The notes under the pieces are model-generated. The model saw nothing but the letters and a program-made list of their open reading frames with translations, had not been told where the DNA came from and did not search any database. From Hymenobacter rigui (GTDB lineage: Bacteria; Bacteroidota; Bacteroidia; Cytophagales; Hymenobacteraceae): a stretch of DNA of 64,000 nt. Of this stretch, positions 7,968 to 16,687 are shown piece after piece. The DNA lies in the NCBI RefSeq assembly GCF_003944715.1, contig NZ_RWIT01000018.1, positions 1-64,000 on the forward strand, in the 5' to 3' direction. The number at the start of each line of letters is the position of its first letter. Within the stretch, counting starts at the first letter, position 1. The position numbers and the translations under genes are program-made.

Positions 7968-8420
7968 TTACTTGCCCGAGCCCGGGATACCGCGTCCTTC
8001 ATCGGGACGGAAGGCGCTGAACTCGTCGGGGTTGTCGTTTTTACCCACGTTGGGGTTCTCGGGGTGTTCACCGTGTTCCGGGGCCGGCTCGGTCGTATGG
8101 TTGGCCGGCTCGTTAGTGGGCCAGTTGCGGGTACCACCGGCGTAGCGGGGGTCATCCTGCGCCCACCCTTCACGCTGCTCAAAATATTCCGCATCTTCCA
8201 CCTGCTGCACCGCCGATGGGTCCATGTTCTGAGGTGTGCTGCCGCGCTGCTCCGGAAAGGCAACTGGCGGGGCTACCTGGCCGCCTTCAGTCACGCTTTC
8301 TTCGTTTTCAGTAGTAGCCCGTGTTTCGGTTGCGGTAGGTTTGCCAAAATTCCCGTATTGCGGAGTGCCGGGCGTGGGGTTTTCGGGCGTGCGGTCGGAG
8401 GTATCGGAATTGGTCTGCAT
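7968..8420 (-). CDS. Proline/glutamate-rich disordered protein, unknown
   Basis: 150 residues, almost wholly low-complexity hydrophilic sequence (P, E, T, N, G, Q), with no signal peptide or membrane helix. The only dense block is 'VEDAEYFEQREGWAQDDPRY' at about 74-93, probably a conserved motif. It is first of a two-gene minus-strand unit with the 7653-7925 gene. The composition resembles bacterial desiccation/stress hydrophilins, but no named domain is visible. Function unknown. Confidence 0.55.
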   Translation of the reverse strand: MQTNSDTSDRTPENPTPGTPQYGNFGKPTATETRATTENEESVTEGGQVAPPVAFPEQRGSTPQNMDPSAVQQVEDAEYFEQREGWAQDDPRYAGGTRNWPTNEPANHTTEPAPEHGEHPENPNVGKNDNPDEFSAFRPDEGRGIPGSGK

Positions 8421-8549
8421 GGTAAGGGAGGTAGGAGAGAAGAGTTCGGGAGAATACGGGGTTGAATACCCGCTTCTCTGCCTCTTACGTAAACTCCCGG
8501 CAAATGGCGGTACTCATCCGCCAGCTCCGTCACGTTTTACCAACCACTC

Positions 8550-8837
8550 ATGGCTGCCTCCATTACTCATCAGCAACAGGATCAAGAATTTACCACTACC
8601 CGGGAGGGTCACTCGGCCGAGCTGGCCTACAGTCTCCCGGCCCCTGGCGTTATCGATTTCACGCATACCTACGTGGATGAGCCGCTACGGGGCAAGGGCG
8701 TGGGCGAAGAGCTGGCCAAGGCAGCCCTGACGTACGCCCGCCAACAGCAACTGCGAGTGCGCACCAGTTGCCCATTCATGCAGCAATACGTGGAGCGGCA
8801 TCCGGAATACGCGGAGCTGCTGGAATCCGGCGACTAA
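8550..8837 (+). CDS. Mini GNAT acetyltransferase, YjdJ/GNAT_acetyltran-2-like
   Basis: 95 residues, the length of the short GNAT family (YjdJ, human GATD-like NATD1). 'AELAYSLPAPGVIDFTHTYVDEPLRGKGVGEELAKAAL' contains the expected strand, beta-bulge and acetyl-CoA loop R-G-K-G-V-G; 'TSCPFMQQYVERHPEYAELL' is the family's closing signature (C-x-F/Y-x3-Y-x3-HP-EY). It is cytosolic and stands alone. The substrate is unknown even in studied relatives. Confidence 0.85.
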   Translation: MAASITHQQQDQEFTTTREGHSAELAYSLPAPGVIDFTHTYVDEPLRGKGVGEELAKAALTYARQQQLRVRTSCPFMQQYVERHPEYAELLESGD

Positions 8838-8993
8838 AAGCCGCATGCAACAACTGCCTGCCGTACTATCAAGTAGCAGGGCGGGGAATAATTGATTGAT
8901 CCGGTGATTTTTTAATAAGATATTAATTTTTGGCCTGTTCGAAAACAGTACCTTCCCTTCTGTAATTTCTCCACGTCGTTTTACTACCGACTG

Positions 8994-9881
8994 ATGCTCA
9001 CGTTCCATGTTCTTACGGATTTTTCGGCGGCGGCCACCAATGCGCTGCACTATGCCGTAGTGTTGGCCCGGCACGTAGGAGGAGTGGTACACCTGTGGCA
9101 CATGTTGCTGCCCCGGCATAGTGCCGAGGCCGCTTATTTCGACATTGCCCCCGCTATTAATTCGCCGGCCCAGGCCCAAGCTGTTTTGCTGGAAGTAGCC
9201 CGGAAGGTAGAGCAGTATGTACCTTGCACTACCTCCCTGCTACTGGAAAATCCTATGCAGCATTTGGCCGCTGCTCTGCAAACCAAGGCCGGACAGGTAC
9301 TGGTGGTTGGTAATGCCAATCCGGCCAAAGTAATGTCGGCGGCAGCTTCCAGTACGGCCCTGCATCTGGTGCAAACCCTGGCGCAGCCCCTGCTGGTGGT
9401 GCCCAATACGTATCGGGCCGGAGCATTACCGCGCCGGATTGTGCTGGATACCGACAGGCAGAAGGTGAGGTTGCCAGTGGCCGCCTCAACTATCCCGAAT
9501 CTGCTGGCCCAACTCACCACCTCCAGTCAGCCGCTTACTCTCTCGCACCTGCCCGGTGATGTGGAGAATTTGCTGAACCGCATTATCCCGTCGGTAGTAG
9601 GTCTGCACGTTTATACCAGCTCAGCCTCGCCGGAGATGGTGGATGTGGCCAATAATATTCAGGAAACCGGACTGCTGCATGGGGTGGCGCACACCGTTAC
9701 TTCAGCCCGTCATCCATCTATAGAGGAGGGCATCCGGTATGCTGCCACCCGGCACCACGCTGACTTACTGGCTTTCGTAACCAGGCAACGCATGTATCCG
9801 GGGCGGCAGTTTCTGCACAGTGTAACAGCAGGCTTGCTGGCCCATAGCCGCATCCCGGTCCTGACCATCCCGGAAATCTAG
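8994..9881 (+). CDS. Universal stress protein, tandem UspA-like domains
   Basis: 295 residues starting MLTFHVLTDFSAAATNAL, the standard first strand of Usp proteins. Two Usp-like halves (about 1-145 and 150-295) end in 'LAQPLLVVPN' and 'SRIPVLTIPEI'. The ATP P-loop pattern is not clear ('GNANPAKVMSAAASST' in the first half). It is similar in plan to the USP at 5150, and the two may be paralogues. A bidirectional terminator follows at 9943. Confidence 0.78.
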   Translation: MLTFHVLTDFSAAATNALHYAVVLARHVGGVVHLWHMLLPRHSAEAAYFDIAPAINSPAQAQAVLLEVARKVEQYVPCTTSLLLENPMQHLAAALQTKAGQVLVVGNANPAKVMSAAASSTALHLVQTLAQPLLVVPNTYRAGALPRRIVLDTDRQKVRLPVAASTIPNLLAQLTTSSQPLTLSHLPGDVENLLNRIIPSVVGLHVYTSSASPEMVDVANNIQETGLLHGVAHTVTSARHPSIEEGIRYAATRHHADLLAFVTRQRMYPGRQFLHSVTAGLLAHSRIPVLTIPEI

Positions 9882-9942
9882 CACCCGGTCAGATGTTATT
9901 CGCCGATACTTTGTGTTACCATTCCGCTAACAACCGCACGTG

Positions 9943-9974
9943 AAAAGAGCCCGCACTGCAATGCGGGCTCTTTT
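9943..9974. terminator. Bidirectional intrinsic terminator
   Basis: A 13-base perfect stem (9943-9955 / 9962-9974) with a six-base loop, GC-rich core GAGCCCGCA, flanked by A and T runs so it can work on both strands. It closes the universal stress protein gene. Confidence 0.85.
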
Positions 9975-10070
9975 ATGCGCATCCTACTTGGAGCGAAGCA
10001 CCTAAATCGGGAAGGACATTCCTGGCTGGAGTTCCACGGATGCATGATTACACTTTGACGTAAGTCGAGT

Positions 10071-10114
10071 AGCAAAACGGCCCGCATCCGGGGTAGGATG
10101 CGGGCCGTTTTGCT
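10071..10114 (-). terminator. Intrinsic terminator of the nuclease gene
   Basis: A perfect 19-base stem (10071-10089 / 10096-10114, core CGGCCCGCATCC) with a six-base loop and an A/T run in each arm. It lies 23 bases after the stop of the minus-strand secreted nuclease gene. Confidence 0.85.
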
Positions 10115-10136
10115 GATTTTCAGCTCCGATGAACGA

Positions 10137-12467
10137 TTAGTGCTGCACTGCTACGCGGCGGCTGTAGCGTATGCCATCAACGGTTGCACGCACTGTATAC
10201 AGGCCATTGGACAGCGTTTCTACTGCTACCGGAATGGCTTCGGCTGCTGATACAGCTACCTCGCGGTGGAGCACTTCCTGGCCCAGGGCGTTGTAGAAGC
10301 TGATAATGGCCGTGTGGCGGCCCCGCAGCTCCGACAGGCGTACCTGCACACTACCGGCTGCTGGATTGGGGAATACCTCAATGCCAACGTTCAGTGGTGC
10401 TGCCTTGGTGGTAGCCGTGGTAATACAGCCGCTGGTATGGCTGCCTACGTTGGTGTAGATGTCCGTGCCCACAAACTGCCACTCGCCGGCGGCCTGGCTC
10501 CAGCGCTTCTGGCCCGCGTTTACGGTTGCCTTACGCACCAGCGTAGCATTAGTGGTAGAGCCACCGCCCGGCAGCTGCCAGCCACCTGCCGGCTGCTGGC
10601 CAATCACGCCAATCACGTCCAGCGTATCGGTACCGTCCATCAGCAGCAGAGCATCGTCGCCGTTGAAGAAGCACACGCTCGACTGCAGATCAGTCTGGGC
10701 GGCTACTATCGGGGAAGCTACGCCGGTGTTGGCAATTACGTACACGTCGCCGGGAGCCACGGTACCGGTAAGGGCTTGCGTAGCGGTGGGGGAGGTAGCG
10801 CCATTGGCAAACAGGCGCACCTCAATGCCTGCCAGGCTGATGGGAGCCGGCGAGGGATTGTAGATTTCCAGCACCTTGGTGTTGGTGGTGTTGCCTTCCA
10901 CGTATTCCGAGAAAAACAGATCGGTGCAGGGCGAGCCGGCCGGAGCCTGGTCGTCGTTGGTGATGGTAAGCACGTGGGCCGAGGGGGCACCCAGCACGGC
11001 GCCGCCGGTAGTGGGGGTGCCTAATACCAGGCGTACCGTTTCGTTGGGCTCCGGCTGCGTGTCGCCTGCCACCGATACGGTTACAGGGAAGGACTGCGTA
11101 GCCTGCCCGGCTACAAATGTGAGCGAGGTAGTGCTGAGCGAATAGTCAGCGGGGGAAACGGCGGTGGTGCCGCTGGTGCTTACCGTAACCGGAATAGTAA
11201 CGGCCGCCGTGGGGGCGCTGCCGCTCAGCGTTACATTTACCGTGTAGGTGCTGGTACCGGTGTTGCCCTCTACAATGCTGCCCGTGGCCGACGCAAACTT
11301 GATGGTCGGAGCGGGACCGTCGTCGTTGGTGATGGTGAGTTCCTGCGAAGCCGGGCCGCCCACTGCGCCGCCCGTTGAGGGGTTGATGAGGGCTAGTACA
11401 ACCGTTTCATCGGCCTCCGGCTGCGTATCGCCGTTCACGGTTACGGTTACCGTCTGGGAGGTCTGGCCCGCCGCGAAGGTCAGCGTCTGGGGGGAGGTGA
11501 ACGTGAAGTCACTACCAGCCGTAGCCGTTGAGTTGGCTGCATCCAGCGTTACCTGCACCGTGAGGGGCGAAGTAGGCGTAGGTGTTACGTTAATAGTGGC
11601 CGTGTAGGTGCTGGTGCCGGTGTTGCCTTCCAGAATGCTGCCGGTAGCCGACGAAAACGAGAAAGTAGGCAGTATCTGGAAGCCCCAGGCCCGTGCTACT
11701 AGGTCCGGGTAAGTAATGTAGGGGTTGAAGTTGCCCTGGCTTTTGGCCGCCCGGCGGTTCCGCTCCCGCTCCCGGGCATCCACTGGGTCGGCCAGGTGCC
11801 ACTGGTACAGGGTGTTCAGGTCGGCGGCGGCCGTAATTACATCCTTGCCCGGGTCAAACGTCTGGCCCTGGTGCATGGTATAGAAGTAGAAGATGGCGCG
11901 GGCTAGATTGCCCTTGTGGTCTTCGCGCGGCTCAAACTGCGAGTTGGTATCCTCGCTGTATTCGTCGATGTTGGCTGTGGGAATGGTGGTCTGGCTGGAC
12001 GTGTTGCGCATCCAGAGCTGGGTCTGGGTATCCGGAATTTCGGCAAACGGATCGGAGCCCCGGTTCGAGTTCCAGGTATCGTAAGTCGGGAACAGGTGGT
12101 GAATATCGGAGCGCATGCGCACCACTTCATTAAACCACGACTGGGGCACGGTATGCTCGCAGTTGATGCGGGTTACGCCGCCGGTGCTGGTGCTGGAAGA
12201 ATCCAGCCGTACCGTTTCAGTGTAGCCAGAGTATACGCACACTACGCGGCCGTTCTGGTTATCCACGTAGTTGTACATCTTGCCACGGGCATCGTTGTAG
12301 CTCAACACCACCCGTTTACCATCGTACCAGTTCTGGCGGAGCCAGTCTTTCAGTGCCTGGCCCTGCAGGTTGGTGGGTGGGGCAGCAGGCAGGGTTTGTG
12401 CGGAAACAGCTACTGAACCAAGGCTCAGCGCAGCAACCACTATCCAGGAGAAAAAGTGTTTCATCAA
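10137..12467 (-). CDS. Secreted endonuclease I-like protein with Calx-beta repeats, lamin-tail domain and T9SS sorting domain
   Basis: 776 residues. Signal peptide 1-23 (ending VSAQ). The endonuclease I/EndA His-Me-finger domain spans about 30-265, with 'NCEHTVPQSWF' (catalytic His105), 'RSDIHHLFP', 'TWNSNRGSDPF' (Asn133) and 'EPREDHKGNLARAIFYF'. Two Calx-beta-like modules follow (about 270-380 and 388-497), then a lamin-tail domain (about 505-645: 'FFSEYVEGN', 'LEIYNPSPAPISLAGI'), and a type A T9SS C-terminal sorting domain (from about 690: 'VFPNPAAGSVQVRLSEL' to 'YSRRVAVQH'). It should be exported by Sec and T9SS and degrade extracellular DNA/RNA for nutrients or biofilm turnover. MMKH starts at 12467; the second Met (12464) is equally possible. 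Confidence 0.88.
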   Translation of the reverse strand: MMKHFFSWIVVAALSLGSVAVSAQTLPAAPPTNLQGQALKDWLRQNWYDGKRVVLSYNDARGKMYNYVDNQNGRVVCVYSGYTETVRLDSSSTSTGGVTRINCEHTVPQSWFNEVVRMRSDIHHLFPTYDTWNSNRGSDPFAEIPDTQTQLWMRNTSSQTTIPTANIDEYSEDTNSQFEPREDHKGNLARAIFYFYTMHQGQTFDPGKDVITAAADLNTLYQWHLADPVDARERERNRRAAKSQGNFNPYITYPDLVARAWGFQILPTFSFSSATGSILEGNTGTSTYTATINVTPTPTSPLTVQVTLDAANSTATAGSDFTFTSPQTLTFAAGQTSQTVTVTVNGDTQPEADETVVLALINPSTGGAVGGPASQELTITNDDGPAPTIKFASATGSIVEGNTGTSTYTVNVTLSGSAPTAAVTIPVTVSTSGTTAVSPADYSLSTTSLTFVAGQATQSFPVTVSVAGDTQPEPNETVRLVLGTPTTGGAVLGAPSAHVLTITNDDQAPAGSPCTDLFFSEYVEGNTTNTKVLEIYNPSPAPISLAGIEVRLFANGATSPTATQALTGTVAPGDVYVIANTGVASPIVAAQTDLQSSVCFFNGDDALLLMDGTDTLDVIGVIGQQPAGGWQLPGGGSTTNATLVRKATVNAGQKRWSQAAGEWQFVGTDIYTNVGSHTSGCITTATTKAAPLNVGIEVFPNPAAGSVQVRLSELRGRHTAIISFYNALGQEVLHREVAVSAAEAIPVAVETLSNGLYTVRATVDGIRYSRRVAVQH

Positions 12468-12627
12468 CGGGGGGAAGGTGTGAGGAAATAAAAAGAAATG
12501 TAAATGTCGTATTCTTTTGGGAGACGCAGATACTCAACCTGCTAACGGCCCGCAAGAATAACCTGCCGGTAAACCAGACTGGTCCAACGAAGATACGTGT
12601 GGCCCGGCCGGCTGCCCGTTGCACAAA

Positions 12628-12655
12628 AAAAGCCAGCCCCGGAGGACTGGCTTTT
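12628..12655 (-). terminator. Intrinsic terminator of the fasciclin gene
   Basis: AAAAGCCAG (12628-12636) pairs with CTGGCTTTT (12647-12655); on the minus strand the stem is followed by further Ts (A-run 12625-12631). It lies 26 bases past the stop of the fasciclin-domain gene. Confidence 0.75.
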
Positions 12656-12681
12656 GTAGCAACAGGTAGTGCAGGAAAAAA

Positions 12682-13404
12682 CTATTTGGTAGGCATCAGC
12701 ACGGTGTCAACTACGTGCGTTACGCCGTTTTTCGAGACTACGTCAGCAATAGTTACGTTGGCCATGCCACCCTTGGCGTCATGAATCATTACCATATTGC
12801 CGTTACGGTGTACGGTCAGGGCTTCGCCTTCCACCGTGGTCAGCGTCTGGCCGTCCTTCAGGTCAGCCGCCAGCAGGCGGCCGGGTACCACGTGGTAGGT
12901 GAGGATGGTGGTGAGCTTTTGCTTGTTTTCGGGCATCACCAGCGTATTGACGGTACCGGCGGGCAGCTTATCGAAAGCGGCATTGGTAGGGGCAAACACC
13001 GTGAACGGACCGGTGCCTTTCAGCGTTTCTACCAGCCCGGCGGCTTTTACAGCGGCTACCAGGGTAGTGTGGTCGGTGGAGTTAACAGCGTTATCGACGA
13101 TGTCTTTGTCCGGCGTCATCATGGCTCCACCCACCATCACGCCGTTGCCGGTGGTCATGGTCATGTCTTTCATGTCCTTGCCCTCGCGGGGCTTGGTGGT
13201 GGCTTTAATTTTGGCGCCGTCCTCTGATTTGCCTTTGACCTTGGTTTTGCCATCGTCGGCCACCTTGGTCTTAGTGGTCATCTCGCCGTCCTTAGTTTTC
13301 GTCTTCTCGTCGTCCGACTTATTCTTCATTTTACCCTGTGCCACGGCCGAGCCGGTGGTGAGCGTGAAAGCCAGTGCCAGAGTGGAGAGCAGATACTTAT
13401 GCAT
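12682..13404 (-). CDS. Fasciclin (FAS1) domain protein with Lys/Thr-rich linker
   Basis: 240 residues from the ATG at 13402-13404, chosen because it opens a standard signal peptide (MHKYLLSTLALAFTLTTGSAVAQ). Residues 24-80 are a low-complexity K/D/T/E-rich linker. One FAS1 domain fills about 95-240: 'NTDHTTL'-type opening (VDNAVNSTDHTTLVAAVKAAGL), H1 box 'GPFTVFAPTNAAFDKLPAGT', the 'YHVVPGRL' H2-like box and the end 'VVDTVLMPTK'. FAS1 proteins of Bacteroidota are periplasmic or surface adhesion proteins. No lipobox is present. Unlinked to neighbours; its own terminator follows. Confidence 0.87.
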   Translation of the reverse strand: MHKYLLSTLALAFTLTTGSAVAQGKMKNKSDDEKTKTKDGEMTTKTKVADDGKTKVKGKSEDGAKIKATTKPREGKDMKDMTMTTGNGVMVGGAMMTPDKDIVDNAVNSTDHTTLVAAVKAAGLVETLKGTGPFTVFAPTNAAFDKLPAGTVNTLVMPENKQKLTTILTYHVVPGRLLAADLKDGQTLTTVEGEALTVHRNGNMVMIHDAKGGMANVTIADVVSKNGVTHVVDTVLMPTK

Positions 13405-13723
13405 GGTACAAGAAGAGTTGAGGGTAGACACCCAGTGAGAGAAAGTGTCCGCCTTGTACGCCAACCTCGACAGAAAGGATATATCAAGCCCTATACTCCT
13501 GCTGAAAAGAAAACCGTATCCCCGTGTCGGGCAGTCCGGCCAGAGTACTGGGATACTGTTTCCTACATGCTGCGGCAACAGTCTGTAGTAACTCGGAACA
13601 GAAGAAATGCGTGCAGCTGCGCAGATAAATAAGTTAAAATCCCTATGTTTTGGAGCCAGTGCGCTAAACCATAAAGGGCAGAGGCATTAGTTGATCGGGA
13701 GATACCAGAACGGGTAGCGCGTT
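13405..13723. other. Intergenic between divergent genes; no gene seen
   Basis: 319 bases between the minus-strand fasciclin gene and the plus-strand STAS/SEC14-like gene. Both promoters must lie here, but no TAnnTTTG box at the expected distance stood out. No credible ORF. Confidence 0.3.
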
Positions 13724-14152
13724 ATGAACAGTATTTTTCCCCTGCCCATTTACTACGAAAACGGCGCAGGTCGTATCCTGGAAAACTACAGCGGCTTTGC
13801 AGTCCTCAAGTATCACGCAACGCCGCGGCCGGAGCAGAGCCTTGCGCAACTGCTGCACGCAACAGGACAGCTGCTGCTGGCCCGCTCCTGGAGTCGTTTG
13901 CTGGTGGACCAGCAGCTTATGCAGCCGTTCTCGCCGGAGGAAGAGCGCTGGATTCTGAAAGAGTGGTTTCTGCATAAGGTGCAGCGCCCGGCCAGTCTGT
14001 ACATTGCTATTGTGCCACCACTCAACGCCCGCACAGGCAGCCGGGTGCAGCAGGTGGTCAGCCAAGCGGATCCGGGTAGCCACTACTACTTCTTCCAGAC
14101 GGTACAGGAGGCCGACGTTTTTCTGAAATCCTTATCTCAATCCGCAGGCTAA
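13724..14152 (+). CDS. STAS/SEC14-like (SpoIIAA-like) hypothetical protein
   Basis: 142 residues, no signal peptide. The layout (short N-terminal strands 'PIYYENGAGRILENYSGFAVLKYHATPR', a long helix, then 'WSRLLVDQQLMQPFSPEEERWILKEWF' and 'YIAIVPPLNARTGSRVQQ') matches small Bacteroidota proteins of the STAS/SEC14-like group, which carry the 'LLVDxR-MxPFT-EE' pattern after the second strand. No phosphorylatable serine of anti-sigma antagonists is evident. Role unknown; possibly stress or light/redox signalling. Confidence 0.55.
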   Translation: MNSIFPLPIYYENGAGRILENYSGFAVLKYHATPRPEQSLAQLLHATGQLLLARSWSRLLVDQQLMQPFSPEEERWILKEWFLHKVQRPASLYIAIVPPLNARTGSRVQQVVSQADPGSHYYFFQTVQEADVFLKSLSQSAG

Positions 14153-14495
14153 CGGCTCCAGTAGTGAAGGGGGGAGTAGGCTGAGTGCGGCAGAAACTGC
14201 AACAACAAGAGGGCTAGCTACTTACTTGGGGGGCATCGGTTTGCATCGGTTAGACTAAATAGCGACCAGTATGCAAATGCCCATCATCCAGACAGATCCG
14301 GAGCCGCAGCTGCTGACTGGGTGTTTTTTTCAACAGGGTGGGTTTGCACCCCAAGCAGCTTTGGATAGCCGTTTCCGGGGATAGGCTCTCGGCGGGGTAC
14401 CTACCAGCACTTTATACGATATTTTCACTAGGGTGAGCCCTGGTGAAAGTTCTGGTTCAAAAGGCAAACGACGAGCCTTTGGGTTCGTTAGCCTC
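14153..14495. other. Convergent intergenic region with weak hairpin
   Basis: 343 bases between the convergent STAS-like gene and the metallophosphoesterase gene. A hairpin with G-U pairs is possible at 14423-14448 (TTTCAC / GTGAAA arms), and AAAGGC/GCCTTT arms occur at about 14460-14480; either could end the minus-strand operon. No gene seen. Confidence 0.35.
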
Positions 14496-15329
14496 TTAAG
14501 GCAGCACAATGGTCTGGCCCTGCAGCGCCTTCTCGGCCTCTGGCAGAATTTCGCAGTTGTCCCAGATGCCCGTCAGGAGCGTGTCAGCATAGGAATCGGG
14601 GAGCCCATTGGCCCGCATCAACTGATGTGCCTTGTCGTTATCGTAGATAAAGGCGTGAAAGGTATAACTGAACCGGCCATCGACATCGTCGAGCAGCAGG
14701 TACCACACCCGCGGGGTGCCGTCGTTGGCCGGCATCCCAATCACGCCCGCGTTAAGCCAGCAGTGCCCGGCCCGTTCATCGGCAAAGGGCAGGCCAGCGT
14801 GGCCGGCCAGGATTACCTCGGCTCCAGTGGCGGCAAAGCTGCTTTCTTTCACCGGCCAGGGAGTCGACGCAAACACGAAATCAGCAATGCCGGTGGCCGC
14901 ACCGTGCAGCACTGCTACTACCTTGTCCGCGTACCGGAAGGAGAGCTGAAGCGGGAGTGTACCCAGCCAGGCAACCGAGCCGGCTGATAGGTTCCGCACC
15001 GCGTAGGGAAACCAGGCGCGCGACAACAGGTCGCACCGGCTGCCCTCGGCAAAGTTGCAGCCGCAGTCGTCTTCGCCCCGGATGATGTTCTGCTCGACGT
15101 TGCCCTGAATGGCGTGCACGCCCCAGGCTTTCACAAACTGCACCGCGGCTTCGGGCTGGGCGCAGTAGCCCACAATGTCGCCGGTGCAGAGGATGTTGCC
15201 GGCCGGAATCTGCAGCTGGTCGGCAATGACCTTAAGTGTCTCTAGGGCCTGCAGGTTTGAGTAGGGGCCGCCAAAAACGAGCAGCCGGCCGCTACGCGCG
15301 CCCAGGTCCTGGGTGAGGGGATTATTCAT
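14496..15329 (-). CDS. Metallophosphoesterase-family protein with degenerate metal sites
   Basis: 277 residues from the ATG at 15327-15329 (MNNPLTQDL); an alternative start at 15356 adds nine residues and overlaps the symporter gene more. The overall order matches the YfcE-like calcineurin phosphoesterases: first strand 'LLVFGGPYSNLQALE', then 'CTGDIVGYCAQP', 'IQGNVEQN', 'VAVLHGAAT' and 'VILAGHAGLPFA'. In active members these read (S)DIHGN, GDxVGYG, GNHD/E, HGS and GHTHxP. Here the first Asp and His, the GNH histidine and the second GHTH histidine are lost (GGPYSN, GNVE, GHAG); GD and the first GH remain. It may bind a ligand rather than hydrolyse one. Last gene of the SusC-SusD-symporter operon, overlapping the symporter stop by eight bases. 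Confidence 0.75.
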   Translation of the reverse strand: MNNPLTQDLGARSGRLLVFGGPYSNLQALETLKVIADQLQIPAGNILCTGDIVGYCAQPEAAVQFVKAWGVHAIQGNVEQNIIRGEDDCGCNFAEGSRCDLLSRAWFPYAVRNLSAGSVAWLGTLPLQLSFRYADKVVAVLHGAATGIADFVFASTPWPVKESSFAATGAEVILAGHAGLPFADERAGHCWLNAGVIGMPANDGTPRVWYLLLDDVDGRFSYTFHAFIYDNDKAHQLMRANGLPDSYADTLLTGIWDNCEILPEAEKALQGQTIVLP

Positions 15330-16677
15330 GAGCGGACTTTTTTTGGAGAAGTGCACAAAGCCCGAATACCGCGAAGCAGAAACCCGACGTCAGCAGGTTG
15401 GTGCTGAGTAGCGCCCCGTATTTACCGTCGCCCAGCCGCAGGGCCTCAGGCAGGGAAAATAACGTCAGCAAACCACCCAGCACCAGCCCCCCAACCACCG
15501 ATAGGTGAAAGGCCAGGCGCGGCACAGGCACGTGCCAGAACAGGAATACGGGGGCCAGCCCCAGCACCAGCGTGCCGCTGATGGTAGTAGCCGATAGGAT
15601 GGCCGGGTTGAAAAACACCGGGATGGTGCCAAGCACCGTGAGCACCACCATGGCCCACCGTCCTTTCGAAACGCTGGGTACGGTCGCCTTACTCAGGTCG
15701 ATGCTGATGAGCTTGGAGAAGGAGGCCATGGCCGAATCGAGGGTCGACGAGGCGGAGGTGACCATGATCAGGTTCAGCAGCAGCAGCATCGGCACCCCGA
15801 AGTACCGCGCCACGGCCACCGGGGCTTCGCCGGTCAGGGCGTTGAGCTTGGCGAAGATGCCCACGAAGCTGAAGAAAATGATGCAGCCCGAGCCGATAAG
15901 CCCCGCCCACAGGTAGGACCGGAGCGTGGTGCGCGTATCGGAGATAAAACCTCGGTCGGTGAGCACCGGGTCGTGAAACGGGTAGCTGAAGCACTGCACC
16001 AGCGCCACCAGCAGCAAGTCGACACCCTGTCCCAGGGTCCACTCTCCGCTGCTTACAAAGGGCTGCAGGCTCCCCCCATACTGCGGCAGGATAAAGCCCA
16101 GAATAACCAGCAGCAGCACCACAAAGAGCGAGAGCTGAATCACGTCGGTCATAATCGAGCTGCTCATGCCGCCCTTGAGCGTGTAGGCCAGCGTAAGCAG
16201 GGTGAACACCACAATAGCCACGTAGTAGCCAGTAGTGCCCTGCGCCCCGAAATAAGAGCCGATAACGATGGTATTGGACCAGATTTCGTTGTACAGCCGA
16301 ATGATAATCAGACAGGTAAAGACGACCACTGCCCCCGCGCCGTACTTCGACTCGAGAAAGTGGTGGATGCTGCGGTAGCCCCCTTTATTACGCATCGAGA
16401 CGATGACAAAGCCGGCCACCAGAAACGACAGGTAATACCCCGCGTAGGCTACGCCCCCCACCAGCCCGAAGCTTTGGCCCAGGTTAGCGGCGTTAGTAAT
16501 CGACTTGGCAAACAGCCAGGAAATAACCAGACTACTCGTCAGGAAAACGGTATTGGGAGCCCGCTCGTGGCGGGCTCCCCTGAAAAATTCGGGCACGGTG
16601 CGCGCCAGCGGCGACACCAGAAACAGCGTGACGCTGGAGGCCAGCACCAGGGCCCACTGCAACAGGGTTGTACTCAT
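15322..16677 (-). CDS. Sodium:solute symporter (SSS) family transporter
   Basis: 451 residues, an inner-membrane protein with about 12-13 hydrophobic helices and a LeuT-like plan. SSS hallmarks include 'RGARHERAPNTVFLTSSLVISWLFAKSI' near TM1-2, 'YTLKGGMSSSIMTDVIQ' in the middle (the G-G-x-x-x-x-x-x-D-x-x-Q signature of the family) and 'VTSASSTLDSAMASFSKLISIDL' (Na+-site helix with the TLDSA/SS pattern). It starts ten bases after the SusD gene and overlaps the phosphoesterase gene, so all four are surely one operon. It should carry the SusCD substrate, or a product of it, from periplasm to cytosol. Substrate unknown. Confidence 0.87.
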   Translation of the reverse strand: MSTTLLQWALVLASSVTLFLVSPLARTVPEFFRGARHERAPNTVFLTSSLVISWLFAKSITNAANLGQSFGLVGGVAYAGYYLSFLVAGFVIVSMRNKGGYRSIHHFLESKYGAGAVVVFTCLIIIRLYNEIWSNTIVIGSYFGAQGTTGYYVAIVVFTLLTLAYTLKGGMSSSIMTDVIQLSLFVVLLLVILGFILPQYGGSLQPFVSSGEWTLGQGVDLLLVALVQCFSYPFHDPVLTDRGFISDTRTTLRSYLWAGLIGSGCIIFFSFVGIFAKLNALTGEAPVAVARYFGVPMLLLLNLIMVTSASSTLDSAMASFSKLISIDLSKATVPSVSKGRWAMVVLTVLGTIPVFFNPAILSATTISGTLVLGLAPVFLFWHVPVPRLAFHLSVVGGLVLGGLLTLFSLPEALRLGDGKYGALLSTNLLTSGFCFAVFGLCALLQKKSAHE

Positions 16678-16687
16678 ACGGCGGAAA

